Source of the DNA: Synechococcales cyanobacterium GL140_1_metabat_312
Lineage (GTDB): Bacteria > Cyanobacteriota > Cyanobacteriia > Leptolyngbyales > Leptolyngbyaceae
Length of the DNA: 48,550 bases
Assembly (NCBI GenBank): GCA_025351345.1
Contig: JANXWB010000098.1
Location: 1-48,550, forward strand
Direction of reading: 5' to 3'
Shown here: positions 24,736 to 33,440 of the stretch, one piece after another
How positions within the stretch are numbered: position 1 is the first letter of the stretch
Layout: each line of letters starts with the position of its first letter
Translations under genes and position numbers: made by a program
Notes under the pieces: model-generated
Database searches by the model: none
Seen by the model: only the letters and a program-made list of their open reading frames with translations
Told to the model about the DNA's origin: nothing

Positions 24736-27528
24736 TTAAGGGGAAAGCATAGGAAGCCGATCGCCCTCAGTCATAAGTGCAACAGGTGGTTTAATCACAA
24801 ACTCTAAACGTTCTGTATCGCCCACTTTGACCACAATAGTATCTCCTTCCTTGCATTCACCTTTAAGGATCTGTTTTGCAATTAAAGTATCAAGTTCACG
24901 TTGAATAACCCGTTTGAGTGGACGCGCGCCGTAGACTGGATCATAGCCTGTTTGTGCAATGAAATCGATCGCAGATTCTTCCATTTGTAAGGTCAATGAT
25001 TTTGCTTTCAATCGTTTGGTTAAAGACTTTAGGCGAAGTTCAACAATGCCGCGAATTTCGATTTGGCTGAGGGCATGGAAAATAATGGTTTCGTCAATCC
25101 GATTGAGAAACTCTGGACGGAAACTCGATCGTAAGGTTTCGAGGACTCTCGATCGCATTTCTTCGTATTTACTTTCATCACCCACAACATCCAAAATGTA
25201 TTGCGACCCAAGATTGCTGGTCATAATAATGACGGTGTTCTTAAAGTCCACAGTGCGACCTTGGGAATCCGTCACCCGTCCATCATCTAGAATTTGCAGC
25301 ATGACATTGAACACATCAGGATGAGCCTTCTCAATTTCATCAAACAAAATCACCGCATAGGGCCGCCGCCGAATCGCTTCGGTAAGTTGTCCGCCCTCAT
25401 CAAATCCAATATATCCAGGCGGGGCACCAATCAATCGCGATACGGATTGTTTTTCCATATATTCGGACATATCAATTCGCACCATTGATTCTTCAGTGTC
25501 AAACAAATAGCCTGCTAATGCTTTGGCAAGTTCTGTTTTGCCGACTCCTGTGGGACCGAGGAAGATGAATGATGCGATCGGACGATTAGGATCGCCGAGT
25601 CCAGCCCGCGATCGTAAAATTGAATCCGCAACGGCTTGTACGGCTTCGTTTTGGCCGATAACCCGATCGTGCAATTCGTTTTCTAAATTGAGTAGTTTGT
25701 CCATCTCTGATGCAATTAGTTTAGTAATGGGAATCCCAGTCCATTTACTAATCACGTCAGCAATATCATCTTCAGTCACTTGATTGCGTAACAATGATTT
25801 CGTTGATAATCTATCTAATTTTTTTTGCAGAATTGACAGAGTTCCATACTTCAGCTCTGCGGCAAGTTCATAATTTTCATCCTCTTCGGCTTGTTTGAGT
25901 AGTTCATTGGTACGTTCTATATCTTCTTCGATTATTTTCATTGATGTTGGCTTATCAGTTAAACGTTGTTGAAAGTCGTCTAATTTCTTTTGTAATAACG
26001 CGAGAGTCTCGTATTTCAATTTTGCGGCAAGTGTGAAGTCATAGTTATCTTCTGCCTGTTTCAGAGCATCACTTGCTTGTTTCATTTCTTCTTTTATTTT
26101 TTTCAGATCGTCTAGACCATTTTTCTCCATTTCCCATTGAGCATTCAGTGAACTTTGTTCTTCTTTAAAATTTGCAAGTTCTTTCTCTAGACGTTCTAGT
26201 CGATTACGAGATCCTTTGTCCTCTTCTTTTCGGAGTGATAAACGCTCCATTTCCATTTGCAAAATCTTACGATCGATTTCATCTAGTTGTTGAGGTTTAG
26301 AAGTATTTTCCATCTTCAATTTTGCTGCTGATTCATCAATCAAATCAATCGCTTTATCGGGCAAAAACCGATCGCTGATATACCGATCGGACAAAACGGC
26401 GGCGGCGACTAGCGCACTATCCGAAATCGTGACTCCCTCATGGTGACTTTCATAGCGGCTCCTGAGACCCCGTAAAATCGAAATAGTATCTTCTACCGTG
26501 GGTTGATCGACAAAAACTTGTTGGAATCGCCGTTCTAGTGCCGCATCTTTTTCAATATATTTACGATATTCATTTAAAGTTGTTGCACCAATGCAGCGCA
26601 ATTCACCCCGTGCCAACATTGGTTTTAATAAATTACTGGCATCCATGGCTCCCTGAGTTGCCCCAGCACCGACGACGGTATGAATTTCATCAATGAATAG
26701 AATGATCTTTCCTTGAGAATCGGAGACTTCTTTGAGAACTGCTTTTAGGCGTTCTTCAAATTCTCCACGATATTTTGCGCCTGCAATTAGTGCGCCCATA
26801 TCCAAGGAGAACAATTTTCTATCTTTCAGTGATTCCGGTACGTCACCATTAATAATTCGCTGGGCTAATCCTTCAGCGATCGCAGTTTTCCCTACACCTG
26901 GTTCACCAATTAGCACCGGATTATTTTTAGTCCGACGTGACAAAATTTGAATAGTTCGACGGATTTCGTCATCCCGACCAATGACTGGATCAAGTATTTT
27001 ATCGCGCGCATATTGGGTTAGATCACGACCATATTTTTCAAGAACTTCGTATTTGTTTTCGGGCGTTTGGTCGGTCACTTTTTGATTACCTCGGATTTGA
27101 TCGATCGCGGTTTTAAGTTTAGCTTCAGTTAGATTAAATTCAGACAGTAGGGCTTTACCAAATCTGCCGTCTTGTGCGTAACTCAATAAAATATGTTCAA
27201 CAGAAATGAAGCTGTCATCGTAGTCTTTGCGGAATTTCTCGGCCCGATCGAGCAAGCTATCTGCCGATCGTCCAAAGTAGATGTTAGAACTATCGCCGGA
27301 GACTTTGGGTTGTTTGGCGATGAAGGCGGCGGTCCGATCGCGCCATTGGGACACAGAAATATCGAGTTTTCCAAGAACATTCCCCACGAGTCCATCCTGA
27401 TCAAGCAGGGCGCTGAGGAGATGCTCGGATTCAATTTGCTGTTGTTGGGCGGATTTCGCAATCTCAGGAGTGCGGGCGATCGCCTCCCAGGCTTTTTCGG
27501 TGAATTGGTCAGGGCTGTTGGGTTGCAT
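24736..27528 (-). CDS. clpB: ClpB disaggregase with duplicated middle-domain segment
   Basis: From ATG 27528 ([17 protein letters not shown]) this is a 930-residue Hsp100 protein. It has the N-terminal Clp repeats (1-150), AAA module 1 with GEPGVGKTA and IDEIHT, a long coiled-coil middle domain, and AAA module 2 with [20 protein letters not shown] and the pore segment [13 protein letters not shown]. ClpB usually has about 875 residues. The extra 55 are a tandem duplication in the middle domain: [22 protein letters not shown] and then [21 protein letters not shown]. ClpB works with DnaK to dissolve protein aggregates. The upstream in-frame start at 27579 adds residues unlike the family. Confidence 0.95.
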   Translation of the reverse strand: MQPNSPDQFTEKAWEAIARTPEIAKSAQQQQIESEHLLSALLDQDGLVGNVLGKLDISVSQWRDRTAAFIAKQPKVSGDSSNIYFGRSADSLLDRAEKFRKDYDDSFISVEHILLSYAQDGRFGKALLSEFNLTEAKLKTAIDQIRGNQKVTDQTPENKYEVLEKYGRDLTQYARDKILDPVIGRDDEIRRTIQILSRRTKNNPVLIGEPGVGKTAIAEGLAQRIINGDVPESLKDRKLFSLDMGALIAGAKYRGEFEERLKAVLKEVSDSQGKIILFIDEIHTVVGAGATQGAMDASNLLKPMLARGELRCIGATTLNEYRKYIEKDAALERRFQQVFVDQPTVEDTISILRGLRSRYESHHEGVTISDSALVAAAVLSDRYISDRFLPDKAIDLIDESAAKLKMENTSKPQQLDEIDRKILQMEMERLSLRKEEDKGSRNRLERLEKELANFKEEQSSLNAQWEMEKNGLDDLKKIKEEMKQASDALKQAEDNYDFTLAAKLKYETLALLQKKLDDFQQRLTDKPTSMKIIEEDIERTNELLKQAEEDENYELAAELKYGTLSILQKKLDRLSTKSLLRNQVTEDDIADVISKWTGIPITKLIASEMDKLLNLENELHDRVIGQNEAVQAVADSILRSRAGLGDPNRPIASFIFLGPTGVGKTELAKALAGYLFDTEESMVRIDMSEYMEKQSVSRLIGAPPGYIGFDEGGQLTEAIRRRPYAVILFDEIEKAHPDVFNVMLQILDDGRVTDSQGRTVDFKNTVIIMTSNLGSQYILDVVGDESKYEEMRSRVLETLRSSFRPEFLNRIDETIIFHALSQIEIRGIVELRLKSLTKRLKAKSLTLQMEESAIDFIAQTGYDPVYGARPLKRVIQRELDTLIAKQILKGECKEGDTIVVKVGDTERLEFVIKPPVALMTEGDRLPMLSP

Positions 27529-27690
27529 GAGGACGATCTCCCTCCTTCTATCGGTCTCCTTAGTATTGTAGAGAATCACGGAGATTTAGAGCGATCGGGC
27601 GACCGAAACGTGACAATACTGGTTGCCGTAATTTATTCCGGGTTGGAGGGGCGATCGTAACGCTGGCGATCGCGTTAGAATACCATCCGT

Positions 27691-29001
27691 ATGCACCATC
27701 ACTTGACTTCTATGAATCAGGATTTACTTCAGCAATTTCAGGCCGCTTATCGGGATTTAGATCTATTCCCCTTGATCGAACCTGATATGATCGAAAAATT
27801 GCGTGTGGAATATGGACGAGAAGTCTTGCTAAGATTGAAGCAAGAAGTTGATGGTGGTGCGAGAGACGGCAAAGTTGTATTTACTGGACATCGAGGCTGT
27901 GGGAAATCAACCTTGCTTAAACAATTCTCAAATGAGATGCAGTCCAAATACTTCACTGTATTTTTCTCCGTAGCTGATTCGATTGAGCTATCAGCCGTTA
28001 CTCATACTAATATCCTGTACGCGACTGGTATTATGCTGCTGAGTAAAGCGACAAAAGCGAATATTCCGATTGACGCAACTACCAAACAAGTTCTGCTGGA
28101 ATGGACAAATCAGGATAAGAAAACTTCTGAGAAAACTATAAAAAATGGTGCTGAACTAGAGGTCGATTTACAGCTTGTAACGCTCAAGCTCCAGCGAGAA
28201 GGAACGTTTCGGGATGAGATTGAGAAGACTTTCGAGAGACGGATTACGGACTTAGTGCTATGTCTCGATCGGTTAGCTGCAATGATTCAGAATACGATGA
28301 AGAAGCCTGTTTTAGTGATTATTGATGATCTTGATAAATTAGGTTTAAAGGCGGCAGAAAAAATTTATGTAGATAATCTGAAATCACTGTTCTCACCTGC
28401 GTTCAAGATGCTGTTGACGGTTCCAATTGAGGCAGTGCGAAATACGGATATTATGGCATCTTTGACGTCAGAAGGCGTTGTGCGTCCCCGGATATTTCCT
28501 GTATTGAAGTTTTACTCTCGTAACGATGTGCGTCGGGTAGAGGCGGAACCGATCGCAAAGAATATAGCCATATTTGAAGAAGTGGTCAAACGGCGGTTTC
28601 CGGCTGGGACAATAGCCCCGGATACTGCGCGTAAAATGGTATTGCTGAGCGGTGGTGTGATGCGGGAGTTAGTACGATTAGGGAGGGAGTGCTGTTTAGA
28701 ATGTATGGTGCAATGTGAGCTAGAACCTGATGGAACGACCATTCAAGTGAATGATGAAATTCTGGCGATCGCTGTGCGAAATCTGAGAAATGATTTTGCT
28801 CGTCTGATTGGAGATATGGAAGAAGGTTATTCAGCTTTGACTCAGGTTTATGACACTCTAAAATCTTCACCGAAGGCTAATTTCAATAAATTACTTCATG
28901 GATTGATGGTGTTGGAATACGAGAATGATGCGATGTGGTATGACTTACATCCGATCGTGTTGGATCTTTTGAAACGTGAAGGCATGGTTGCAGAGGCATA
29001 G
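27691..29001 (+). CDS. P-loop ATPase of an ATPase/TPR two-gene module
   Basis: The 436-residue protein has a Walker A motif GHRGCGKST at 66-74 and a Walker B VLVIIDDLD at 207-214, with the KAP/STAND-like layout: the P-loop near the N-terminus, a charged helical insertion (about 135-190) and a helical C-terminus. The sequence after Walker B includes LLTVPIEAVRN and GGVMRELVRLGRE, like the sensor and arginine-rich regions of STAND or ORC-type ATPases. There is no membrane segment. The next gene starts 3 bases after its stop, so the two should act together. Start is ATG 27691 or ATG 27712. Function is unknown; a conflict or signalling role is inferred from the neighbourhood. Confidence 0.8.
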   Translation: MHHHLTSMNQDLLQQFQAAYRDLDLFPLIEPDMIEKLRVEYGREVLLRLKQEVDGGARDGKVVFTGHRGCGKSTLLKQFSNEMQSKYFTVFFSVADSIELSAVTHTNILYATGIMLLSKATKANIPIDATTKQVLLEWTNQDKKTSEKTIKNGAELEVDLQLVTLKLQREGTFRDEIEKTFERRITDLVLCLDRLAAMIQNTMKKPVLVIIDDLDKLGLKAAEKIYVDNLKSLFSPAFKMLLTVPIEAVRNTDIMASLTSEGVVRPRIFPVLKFYSRNDVRRVEAEPIAKNIAIFEEVVKRRFPAGTIAPDTARKMVLLSGGVMRELVRLGRECCLECMVQCELEPDGTTIQVNDEILAIAVRNLRNDFARLIGDMEEGYSALTQVYDTLKSSPKANFNKLLHGLMVLEYENDAMWYDLHPIVLDLLKREGMVAEA

Positions 29002-29004
29002 ATT

Positions 29005-30645
29005 ATGGATGAGGATATTGCAAAATCAAATCAACGTAATTTTCGCAGAATGGTGTTGTCGGCGAAGGCGAGTTATGGTGCGTTGAGTTTGATTGTGGCG
29101 GTTTGTGATAATCCTCGTTATCGGGATGAATTGATTGAGTCCTATGAAGCTGAGTTATCGGCGGAAGGGGTGGATTGTTTGCGGGTGACGATCGATCGTA
29201 ATGAACCGAGTTTAAAACAGGCTTTGAGTGAATTGGTGGAGGAGAACGGTGAATTTTGGGAGCGGCATTGTATTGTAACAGCGATCGGCGGGGATGAGCT
29301 TTTAAATGTGCGGTTGAATGCTGAGAAGTCTGAGCAGGAACGGTTTGCTTACTCTTTGCAATGGACGAGAGAATCGTTCCGAAGGTTTAAAGCGCCGATC
29401 GTAATCTGGATGGATTCGTCTATGGTGGCAATGATTTCAGGTCAGGCAAAAGATTTCTGGAGTTGGCGGACAGGACCGTTTGAGTTTGAACGGGAGATCG
29501 AATATCAGCCGATCGATCAGCTACAAGAGTTTAAACCGTCGAAGTATAGTGATGAATCGACCGCTGATCCATTTGAACTTGAACAACAAATCAAAGTTTT
29601 ATGGGTCGATGATCTCTCGTCCCCATTGCTTCCAAGTTTGTATCAAAGTTTGGGAATTGCTTATCAGAAGCGGACTGAACAGGGAAAGGCAATCGATTAT
29701 GTGCAAGAACAACAATTAGGAATTGAGGCATTGGAGAAGGCGATCGAACTTCAAGAGCCTTTGGGTAAGAAAATAGAACTTGCAACGAGTCTGAATAATT
29801 TGGCATTATTGTACGAATCGATGGGACAGTACGATCGGGCATTGCCATTGTATGAAGATGCATTGGAAATCAGGAAATCGGAGTTAGGCGATCGACATCC
29901 CGATACCGCAGCGAGTCTGAATAATTTGGCATTATTGTACTACTCGATGGGACAGTACGATCGGGCATTGCCGTTGTATGAAGATGCATTGGAAATCTGT
30001 AAATCGGAGTTAGGCGATCGACATCCCTCTACCGCAACGAGTCTGAATAATTTGGCAGGATTGTACTCATCGATGGGACAGTACGATCGGGCATTGCCGT
30101 TGTTTGAAGATGCCGTTGATATTCTTGAAGAAGTTCTTGGGTCGGAACATCCGAACACTAAAGCGGGACAAGAGAATTTGCGAAGCTTACGGGAGAAGAT
30201 GGACGATGAACAAGCCGATACTGCAACGAGTATGAATGATTTGGCAAACTTATACTATTCAATGGGTAAGTATGAGCAAGCATTACCACTATACGAGCAA
30301 GTCTTGGGAATTAAACAAATAGAACTGGGCGATCATCATTCTGATACTGCAATGAGCCTGAATGATTTAGCAAACTTGCACTATTCAATGGGTAAGTACG
30401 ATAAAGCATTGCCATTATATGAACAAGCCGTTGATATTTTTGAAGAAATTCTTGGGTCTGAACATGAGCATACTAAAATATTGAAGACGAATTTTCAATC
30501 TGCTCGTCAGAAAGTATATTTGGTCAAAGAGAATGCTATTCTTCAAGCCCTTCCCCTTCTCGAAAAAGCCCTCGGCTCCACGCATCCGATTACTCAAGCG
30601 AAACGGCAGGAACTAAGTCAGCTACGTGAGAGAATGATGAACTGA
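29005..30645 (+). CDS. TPR protein with uncharacterised N-terminal domain, partner of the ATPase
   Basis: The 546-residue protein has two parts. Residues 1-200 form an alpha/beta domain (LSLIVAVCDNPRYRDELIESY, VDCLRVTID, PIVIWMDSSMV, DFWSWRTGPFEF) that I associate with cyanobacterial proteins encoded beside ATPases of this type; it lacks a P-loop. Residues 255-500 carry five kinesin-light-chain-type TPRs of 42 residues (SLNNLALLYYSMGQYDRALPLYEDAL pattern), the first three nearly identical. The domain order suggests a nucleotide-like fold sensing or relaying signals, with TPRs for partner binding. A degenerate TPR fragment of similar sequence lies at 32926-33060. Confidence 0.82.
   Translation: MDEDIAKSNQRNFRRMVLSAKASYGALSLIVAVCDNPRYRDELIESYEAELSAEGVDCLRVTIDRNEPSLKQALSELVEENGEFWERHCIVTAIGGDELLNVRLNAEKSEQERFAYSLQWTRESFRRFKAPIVIWMDSSMVAMISGQAKDFWSWRTGPFEFEREIEYQPIDQLQEFKPSKYSDESTADPFELEQQIKVLWVDDLSSPLLPSLYQSLGIAYQKRTEQGKAIDYVQEQQLGIEALEKAIELQEPLGKKIELATSLNNLALLYESMGQYDRALPLYEDALEIRKSELGDRHPDTAASLNNLALLYYSMGQYDRALPLYEDALEICKSELGDRHPSTATSLNNLAGLYSSMGQYDRALPLFEDAVDILEEVLGSEHPNTKAGQENLRSLREKMDDEQADTATSMNDLANLYYSMGKYEQALPLYEQVLGIKQIELGDHHSDTAMSLNDLANLHYSMGKYDKALPLYEQAVDIFEEILGSEHEHTKILKTNFQSARQKVYLVKENAILQALPLLEKALGSTHPITQAKRQELSQLRERMMN
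29782..30474 (+). repeat. 126-base tandem repeats encoding TPRs
   Basis: Units begin at 29782, 29908 and 30034 (spacing exactly 126) and, after a spacer, at 30223 and 30349 (again 126). The first three are almost the same DNA sequence over most of their length. The last two form a second, more divergent subgroup. Recent unit duplication or gene conversion is likely. Confidence 0.88.
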
Positions 30646-30656
30646 GAATGCAAAAA

Positions 30657-31022
30657 TCATTCCCGTTGAAGATATTGATAAGTCTCACTCTTTAAACAAT
30701 CCAACAACTCCAACAGCTTCTTCAATCGATAGGTTTTAGTCACCAATTCCGTTTGAGGTAACGATCGGTCGAGATCTCCCAACATCGATCGCGTCTCACT
30801 AAAAATATGTTCACTAAAAAACTTAATCAACTTCGATCGTGTTTCCGACGCCAGTGGCACCAATTGCAACTCCGCCGTCTCCCCATCAAGTTCAAGCTGG
30901 ATTGGCTGCGATCGTCCTAGCTTCGAGAACTCCGATCGGGCCAACCACTCGTAAAAATCATCAATCACTCGAATACTATGATTCGCTTGACCATTACCAG
31001 AGTAAAAACTAATGCTTAACAT
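30657..31022 (-). CDS. Hypothetical protein (second gene of a minus-strand pair)
   Basis: A 121-residue soluble protein with no recognised family. It opens with beta-like segments (MLSISFYSGNGQANHSIRVIDDFYEWLARSEF as pattern of short strands and a helix) and ends in a helical charged region. It is 15 bases downstream of the 146-residue gene on the same strand, so they form an operon. It converges on the TPR gene with 11 bases between stops. Part of its coding sequence (about residues 28-60) recurs as degenerate fragments at 31577-31671 and 32233-32319. Confidence 0.6.
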   Translation of the reverse strand: MLSISFYSGNGQANHSIRVIDDFYEWLARSEFSKLGRSQPIQLELDGETAELQLVPLASETRSKLIKFFSEHIFSETRSMLGDLDRSLPQTELVTKTYRLKKLLELLDCLKSETYQYLQRE

Positions 31023-31037
31023 GGTACACCACGCAAA

Positions 31038-31475
31038 TTATTCATCTGTAAACTCAGACAGCGGAACATTCTCGGCATACACAATTCCCGCTTGATCTAA
31101 TTTTAACCGACTTGGCTGAGAAATATTTCCCGCACTGACAATCCCAATCACTGTCCCCTGTTGAATAATTAGCTCAACCTCCTTCCCATATAAATACTGC
31201 GTCTTAATCTCCACATGAGGATTATTTGCTGTCATCACCGGACGACTGATCACATCACGATCGAGATTAAACTGCGATTGCATCCTATCTAGCAATTTCT
31301 GAACTCGTGGAATATCCCCAGGATTAATAACAACGATGTCACCTTTCTCATCATTTCCGTAAGTCTCTTCACAGGGAATTCCTTGCTGTAAAAGAAGTTC
31401 GATCGTCCACAGCTTCAACGCCTTGTGTAATTGTAAAACCCTAATCAAACGATCTTCGTCTGAAAGTTCAGACAT
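31038..31475 (-). CDS. Hypothetical protein (first gene of a minus-strand pair)
   Basis: A 145-residue protein from ATG 31475, chosen over GTG 31478 because AAAGGA lies 7 bases before the ATG. It has a helical N-terminus (DRLIRVLQLHKALKLWTIELLLQQG), then beta-rich segments (GDIVVINPGDIPRVQKLLDRM, LIIQQGTVIGIVSAG). No family is recognised. Its position next to the ATPase/TPR pair and upstream of the toxin-antitoxin genes suggests accessory status. Confidence 0.6.
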   Translation of the reverse strand: MSELSDEDRLIRVLQLHKALKLWTIELLLQQGIPCEETYGNDEKGDIVVINPGDIPRVQKLLDRMQSQFNLDRDVISRPVMTANNPHVEIKTQYLYGKEVELIIQQGTVIGIVSAGNISQPSRLKLDQAGIVYAENVPLSEFTDE

Positions 31476-31576
31476 CACGGATTCCTTTCATCAATACATT
31501 GATATTCTCATTAACTTTAGCAAACATTCAATCAAATTCGCTGGCATCGCCTCCCGGAACGGAAATCGTGTTTCTG

Positions 31577-31671
31577 CCGCCAGTAGCACCAGTGGTAACC
31601 CTGCCGCCATCAAGTTCAAGCTGGATTGGCTGCGATCGTTCTAGCTTCGAGAACTCCGATCGGGAATTGAG
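31577..31671 (-). pseudogene. Gene fragment B, decayed copy of part of the 121-residue gene
   Basis: On the minus strand it reads RSEFSKLERSQPIQLELDGG, matching RSEFSKLGRSQPIQLELDGE of the gene at 30657-31022, and then diverges. Similarity ends sharply at CGATCGGGAATTGAG, exactly where fragment C at 32233-32319 also ends. The frame runs on to a stop at about 31532 without resembling the parent. It has no start codon of its own that fits, so it is treated as a remnant. Fragments B and C flank hicBA. Confidence 0.75.
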
Positions 31672-31773
31672 TCGATCGGTCTAAAATATTTGTGCGATCG
31701 GTTTTCGGATGGGAGCAAGCGATCGAATGCGATATAGTGAATAGTAATACGCATAGCTCACAGTTGTTGACTT

Positions 31774-31989
31774 ATGACCAAAGAATTTAATGTCGTAATT
31801 GAACGAGATAATGATGGCTATTTTGTTGCCTCTGTCCCCAGTCTGCGTGGTTGTCACACTCAGGCAAAATCACTAGATGAACTCATGGAACGCATTCAAG
31901 AAGCGATCGAGCTTTGTCTAGAGTTTGAAGAAGTCAGCAGTGAACCAATGGAATTTGTGGGAATTCAAAAGGTTTTGGTTCAGCTATGA
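31774..31989 (+). CDS. HicB-family antitoxin
   Basis: The 71-residue protein has the short HicB fold: FNVVIERDNDGYFVASVPSLRGCHTQAKSLDELMERIQEAIEL is the partially degraded RNase-H-like signature of the family (DGYFVA.VP.L.GC...G.). HicB binds and blocks the HicA toxin. The helix-turn-helix seen in longer HicB proteins is absent, as is usual for this short class. Its last four bases overlap the toxin start (ATGA at 31986-31989). The order antitoxin-toxin is the reverse of E. coli hicAB. Confidence 0.92.
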   Translation: MTKEFNVVIERDNDGYFVASVPSLRGCHTQAKSLDELMERIQEAIELCLEFEEVSSEPMEFVGIQKVLVQL

Positions 31990-32210
31990 GTCAACTTCCC
32001 AGCCTGACCGGACAAGAAATGATCCGAGTACTCAAAAAACAAGGATTTACTGTTGCACGAATCAAGGGCAGTCATCATATTTTGATTCATCCTGACGGAC
32101 GAAGGACGGTTGTGCCTGTTCATTCTGGAGAAACGATCGGTAGTGGTCTTGTGTCACAGATCTTACGGGATTGCCAGATCACCAAAGACGAATTCAAGGA
32201 TATGCTTTAG
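31986..32210 (+). CDS. HicA-family mRNA interferase toxin
   Basis: The 74-residue protein has the double-stranded RNA binding-like HicA fold with the catalytic His: GFTVARIKGSHHILIHPDGRRTVVPVHSGETIGSGLVSQILRDC. The G-S-H-H element and the VPVH strand are the family hallmark. HicA cleaves mRNA and arrests growth when its antitoxin is lost. The gene overlaps hicB by four bases, and fragment C of a decayed gene lies right after its stop. Confidence 0.93.
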   Translation: MSQLPSLTGQEMIRVLKKQGFTVARIKGSHHILIHPDGRRTVVPVHSGETIGSGLVSQILRDCQITKDEFKDML

Positions 32211-32232
32211 ATAGGACACCAACATCAATCGC

Positions 32233-32319
32233 GCCGCCAATGGTAACGCTGCCGCCATCTAGTTCAAGCTGGATTGGTTGCGATCGTTCTAGCTTCGAGA
32301 ACTCCGATCGGGAATTGAG
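32233..32319 (-). pseudogene. Gene fragment C, second decayed copy
   Basis: Nearly identical to fragment B over its last 60 bases (two differences seen) and ends with the same GGGAATTGAG. On the minus strand it reads RSEFSKLERSQPIQLELDGGSV, again matching part of the 121-residue gene. B and C are in direct orientation on either side of hicBA. Confidence 0.75.
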
Positions 32320-32365
32320 GAGAGCGATCGATTATAATCAATCATAGAATCACGAGAACAGCCGG

Positions 32366-32650
32366 ATGCCTCCATTTGGATTTGAGTGGAATGAAGAAAA
32401 AGCTGAAGCCAATTTGTGGAAGCACAACGTTCCCTTTGCAGAAGCAACGACCGTGTTCAATGATCCCAACTGCCTGATTATGGATGATCAAGAACACTCG
32501 AAAGGCGAAGCTCGGTTTATCATCATTGGTCAATCGATCGTCAAACGTCTTCTACTCGTCATTCACTGCGATCGTAATGACAACATCCGGATCATTAGCG
32601 CTCGACCTGCGACATCTGCCGAAAAACGACTGTATGAAAAAGGATTGTAA
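32366..32650 (+). CDS. BrnT-family toxin
   Basis: The 94-residue protein begins FEWNEEKAEANLWKHNVPFAEATTVFNDP, the BrnT signature (W..K...N..KH.V.F.EA..VF.D), followed by RFIIIGQSIVKRLLLVIHCDRNDNIRIISARPATSAEKRLYE, with the conserved IR-IISAR-A strand and E-K-R-YE end. BrnT is a RelE-like ribonuclease toxin. Two bases separate its stop from the partner gene at 32653. Confidence 0.93.
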   Translation: MPPFGFEWNEEKAEANLWKHNVPFAEATTVFNDPNCLIMDDQEHSKGEARFIIIGQSIVKRLLLVIHCDRNDNIRIISARPATSAEKRLYEKGL

Positions 32651-32652
32651 TC

Positions 32653-32919
32653 ATGACGACAGAACCCAAACAAATGGATAACGAAATGCTCGAAGACTAC
32701 GACTTTAGCCGCGCGACTCGTGGAAATCCCTATCGCGATCGCCTTAACCGCACCGTCACGATCGAAACCACCGATGGTCCCGCTCATGTCGTTCAAATCA
32801 AAACAGTAGAACTCATCGCGACCATTGCAGAAGACGGCACTACCACGCTTAAGCTTCCACCCAACATCACCCCTGGAACACATCGCATTACGTTGCTAAT
32901 TCAAGAAGAACAAATGTAG
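32653..32919 (+). CDS. BrnT-associated antitoxin with a non-standard C-terminus
   Basis: The 88-residue protein has the short antitoxin motif EMLEDYDFSRATRGNPYRDRL seen in small cyanobacterial partners of BrnT. The remaining half (VQIKTVELIATIAEDGTTTLKLPPNITPGTHRITLLI) is a predicted beta-sheet segment rather than the ribbon-helix-helix DNA-binding domain of classic BrnA. The usual BrnA autoregulation may therefore be absent. Position directly after brnT supports the pairing. Confidence 0.72.
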   Translation: MTTEPKQMDNEMLEDYDFSRATRGNPYRDRLNRTVTIETTDGPAHVVQIKTVELIATIAEDGTTTLKLPPNITPGTHRITLLIQEEQM

Positions 32920-32925
32920 AACGTT

Positions 32926-33060
32926 AAATCGATCGGGCATTACCGTTGCTTGAACAAGCGGTTTTGCTCTTTGAAGAATTCCTAGGGCATGACCATGCGA
33001 ATACTAAAGTGGTGCAAGGGAATTTACGATCGTTACAGAAGAAGCTAAGAAAATCATCAG
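32926..33060 (+). pseudogene. TPR gene remnant
   Basis: The stretch encodes RALPLLEQAVLLFEEFLGHDHANTKVVQGNLRSLQKK in pieces, matching the pattern YDRALPLFEDAVDILEEVLGSEHPNTKAGQENLRSL of the TPR gene at 29005-30645; the DNA GATCGGGCATTACCGTTG at its start is also close to that gene. It has neither the N-terminal domain nor complete repeats. A chance frame of 73 residues continues to 33167 without resemblance to anything. It looks like the end of a second, decayed ATPase/TPR locus. Confidence 0.75.
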
Positions 33061-33440
33061 GCAAAAGTTCTCGAATATTAAAGTGGCTCGTAAATTTTCC
33101 ATCTTTTGACGTTCGCTTCATGGGTTACGATCGGGAATTAGATTATCCGTTAGTGCAACAGACTTGAAATTAATTAAAATTACAGTCATGGGGTCAGCCC
33201 TCAGAACGCACGATCGGCATCCAACCGCATTTTGGATAAATAGCAGCTTGGATTGTTGTTGTATCAAGACAAAAAAGTATCAAGACACCGGAAGGACCTC
33301 GACATCACGACGCAATACACAATAGACTAGGTATCTTAAATCACAATTTCATCGTAAATTGCAGCAGCTAGCAAAATTTCTTTGAAATATTTAAAATAAA
33401 ATACTTATTTACTCCATGACGTGTTTGGTGAGGTTCTCCA

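Noticed and set aside
29782-30474. Regular 126-base repeats as a possible CRISPR or satellite array
   Set aside because: The period is a multiple of three and the units encode TPRs in one open frame; no spacer-like unique segments of CRISPR size.
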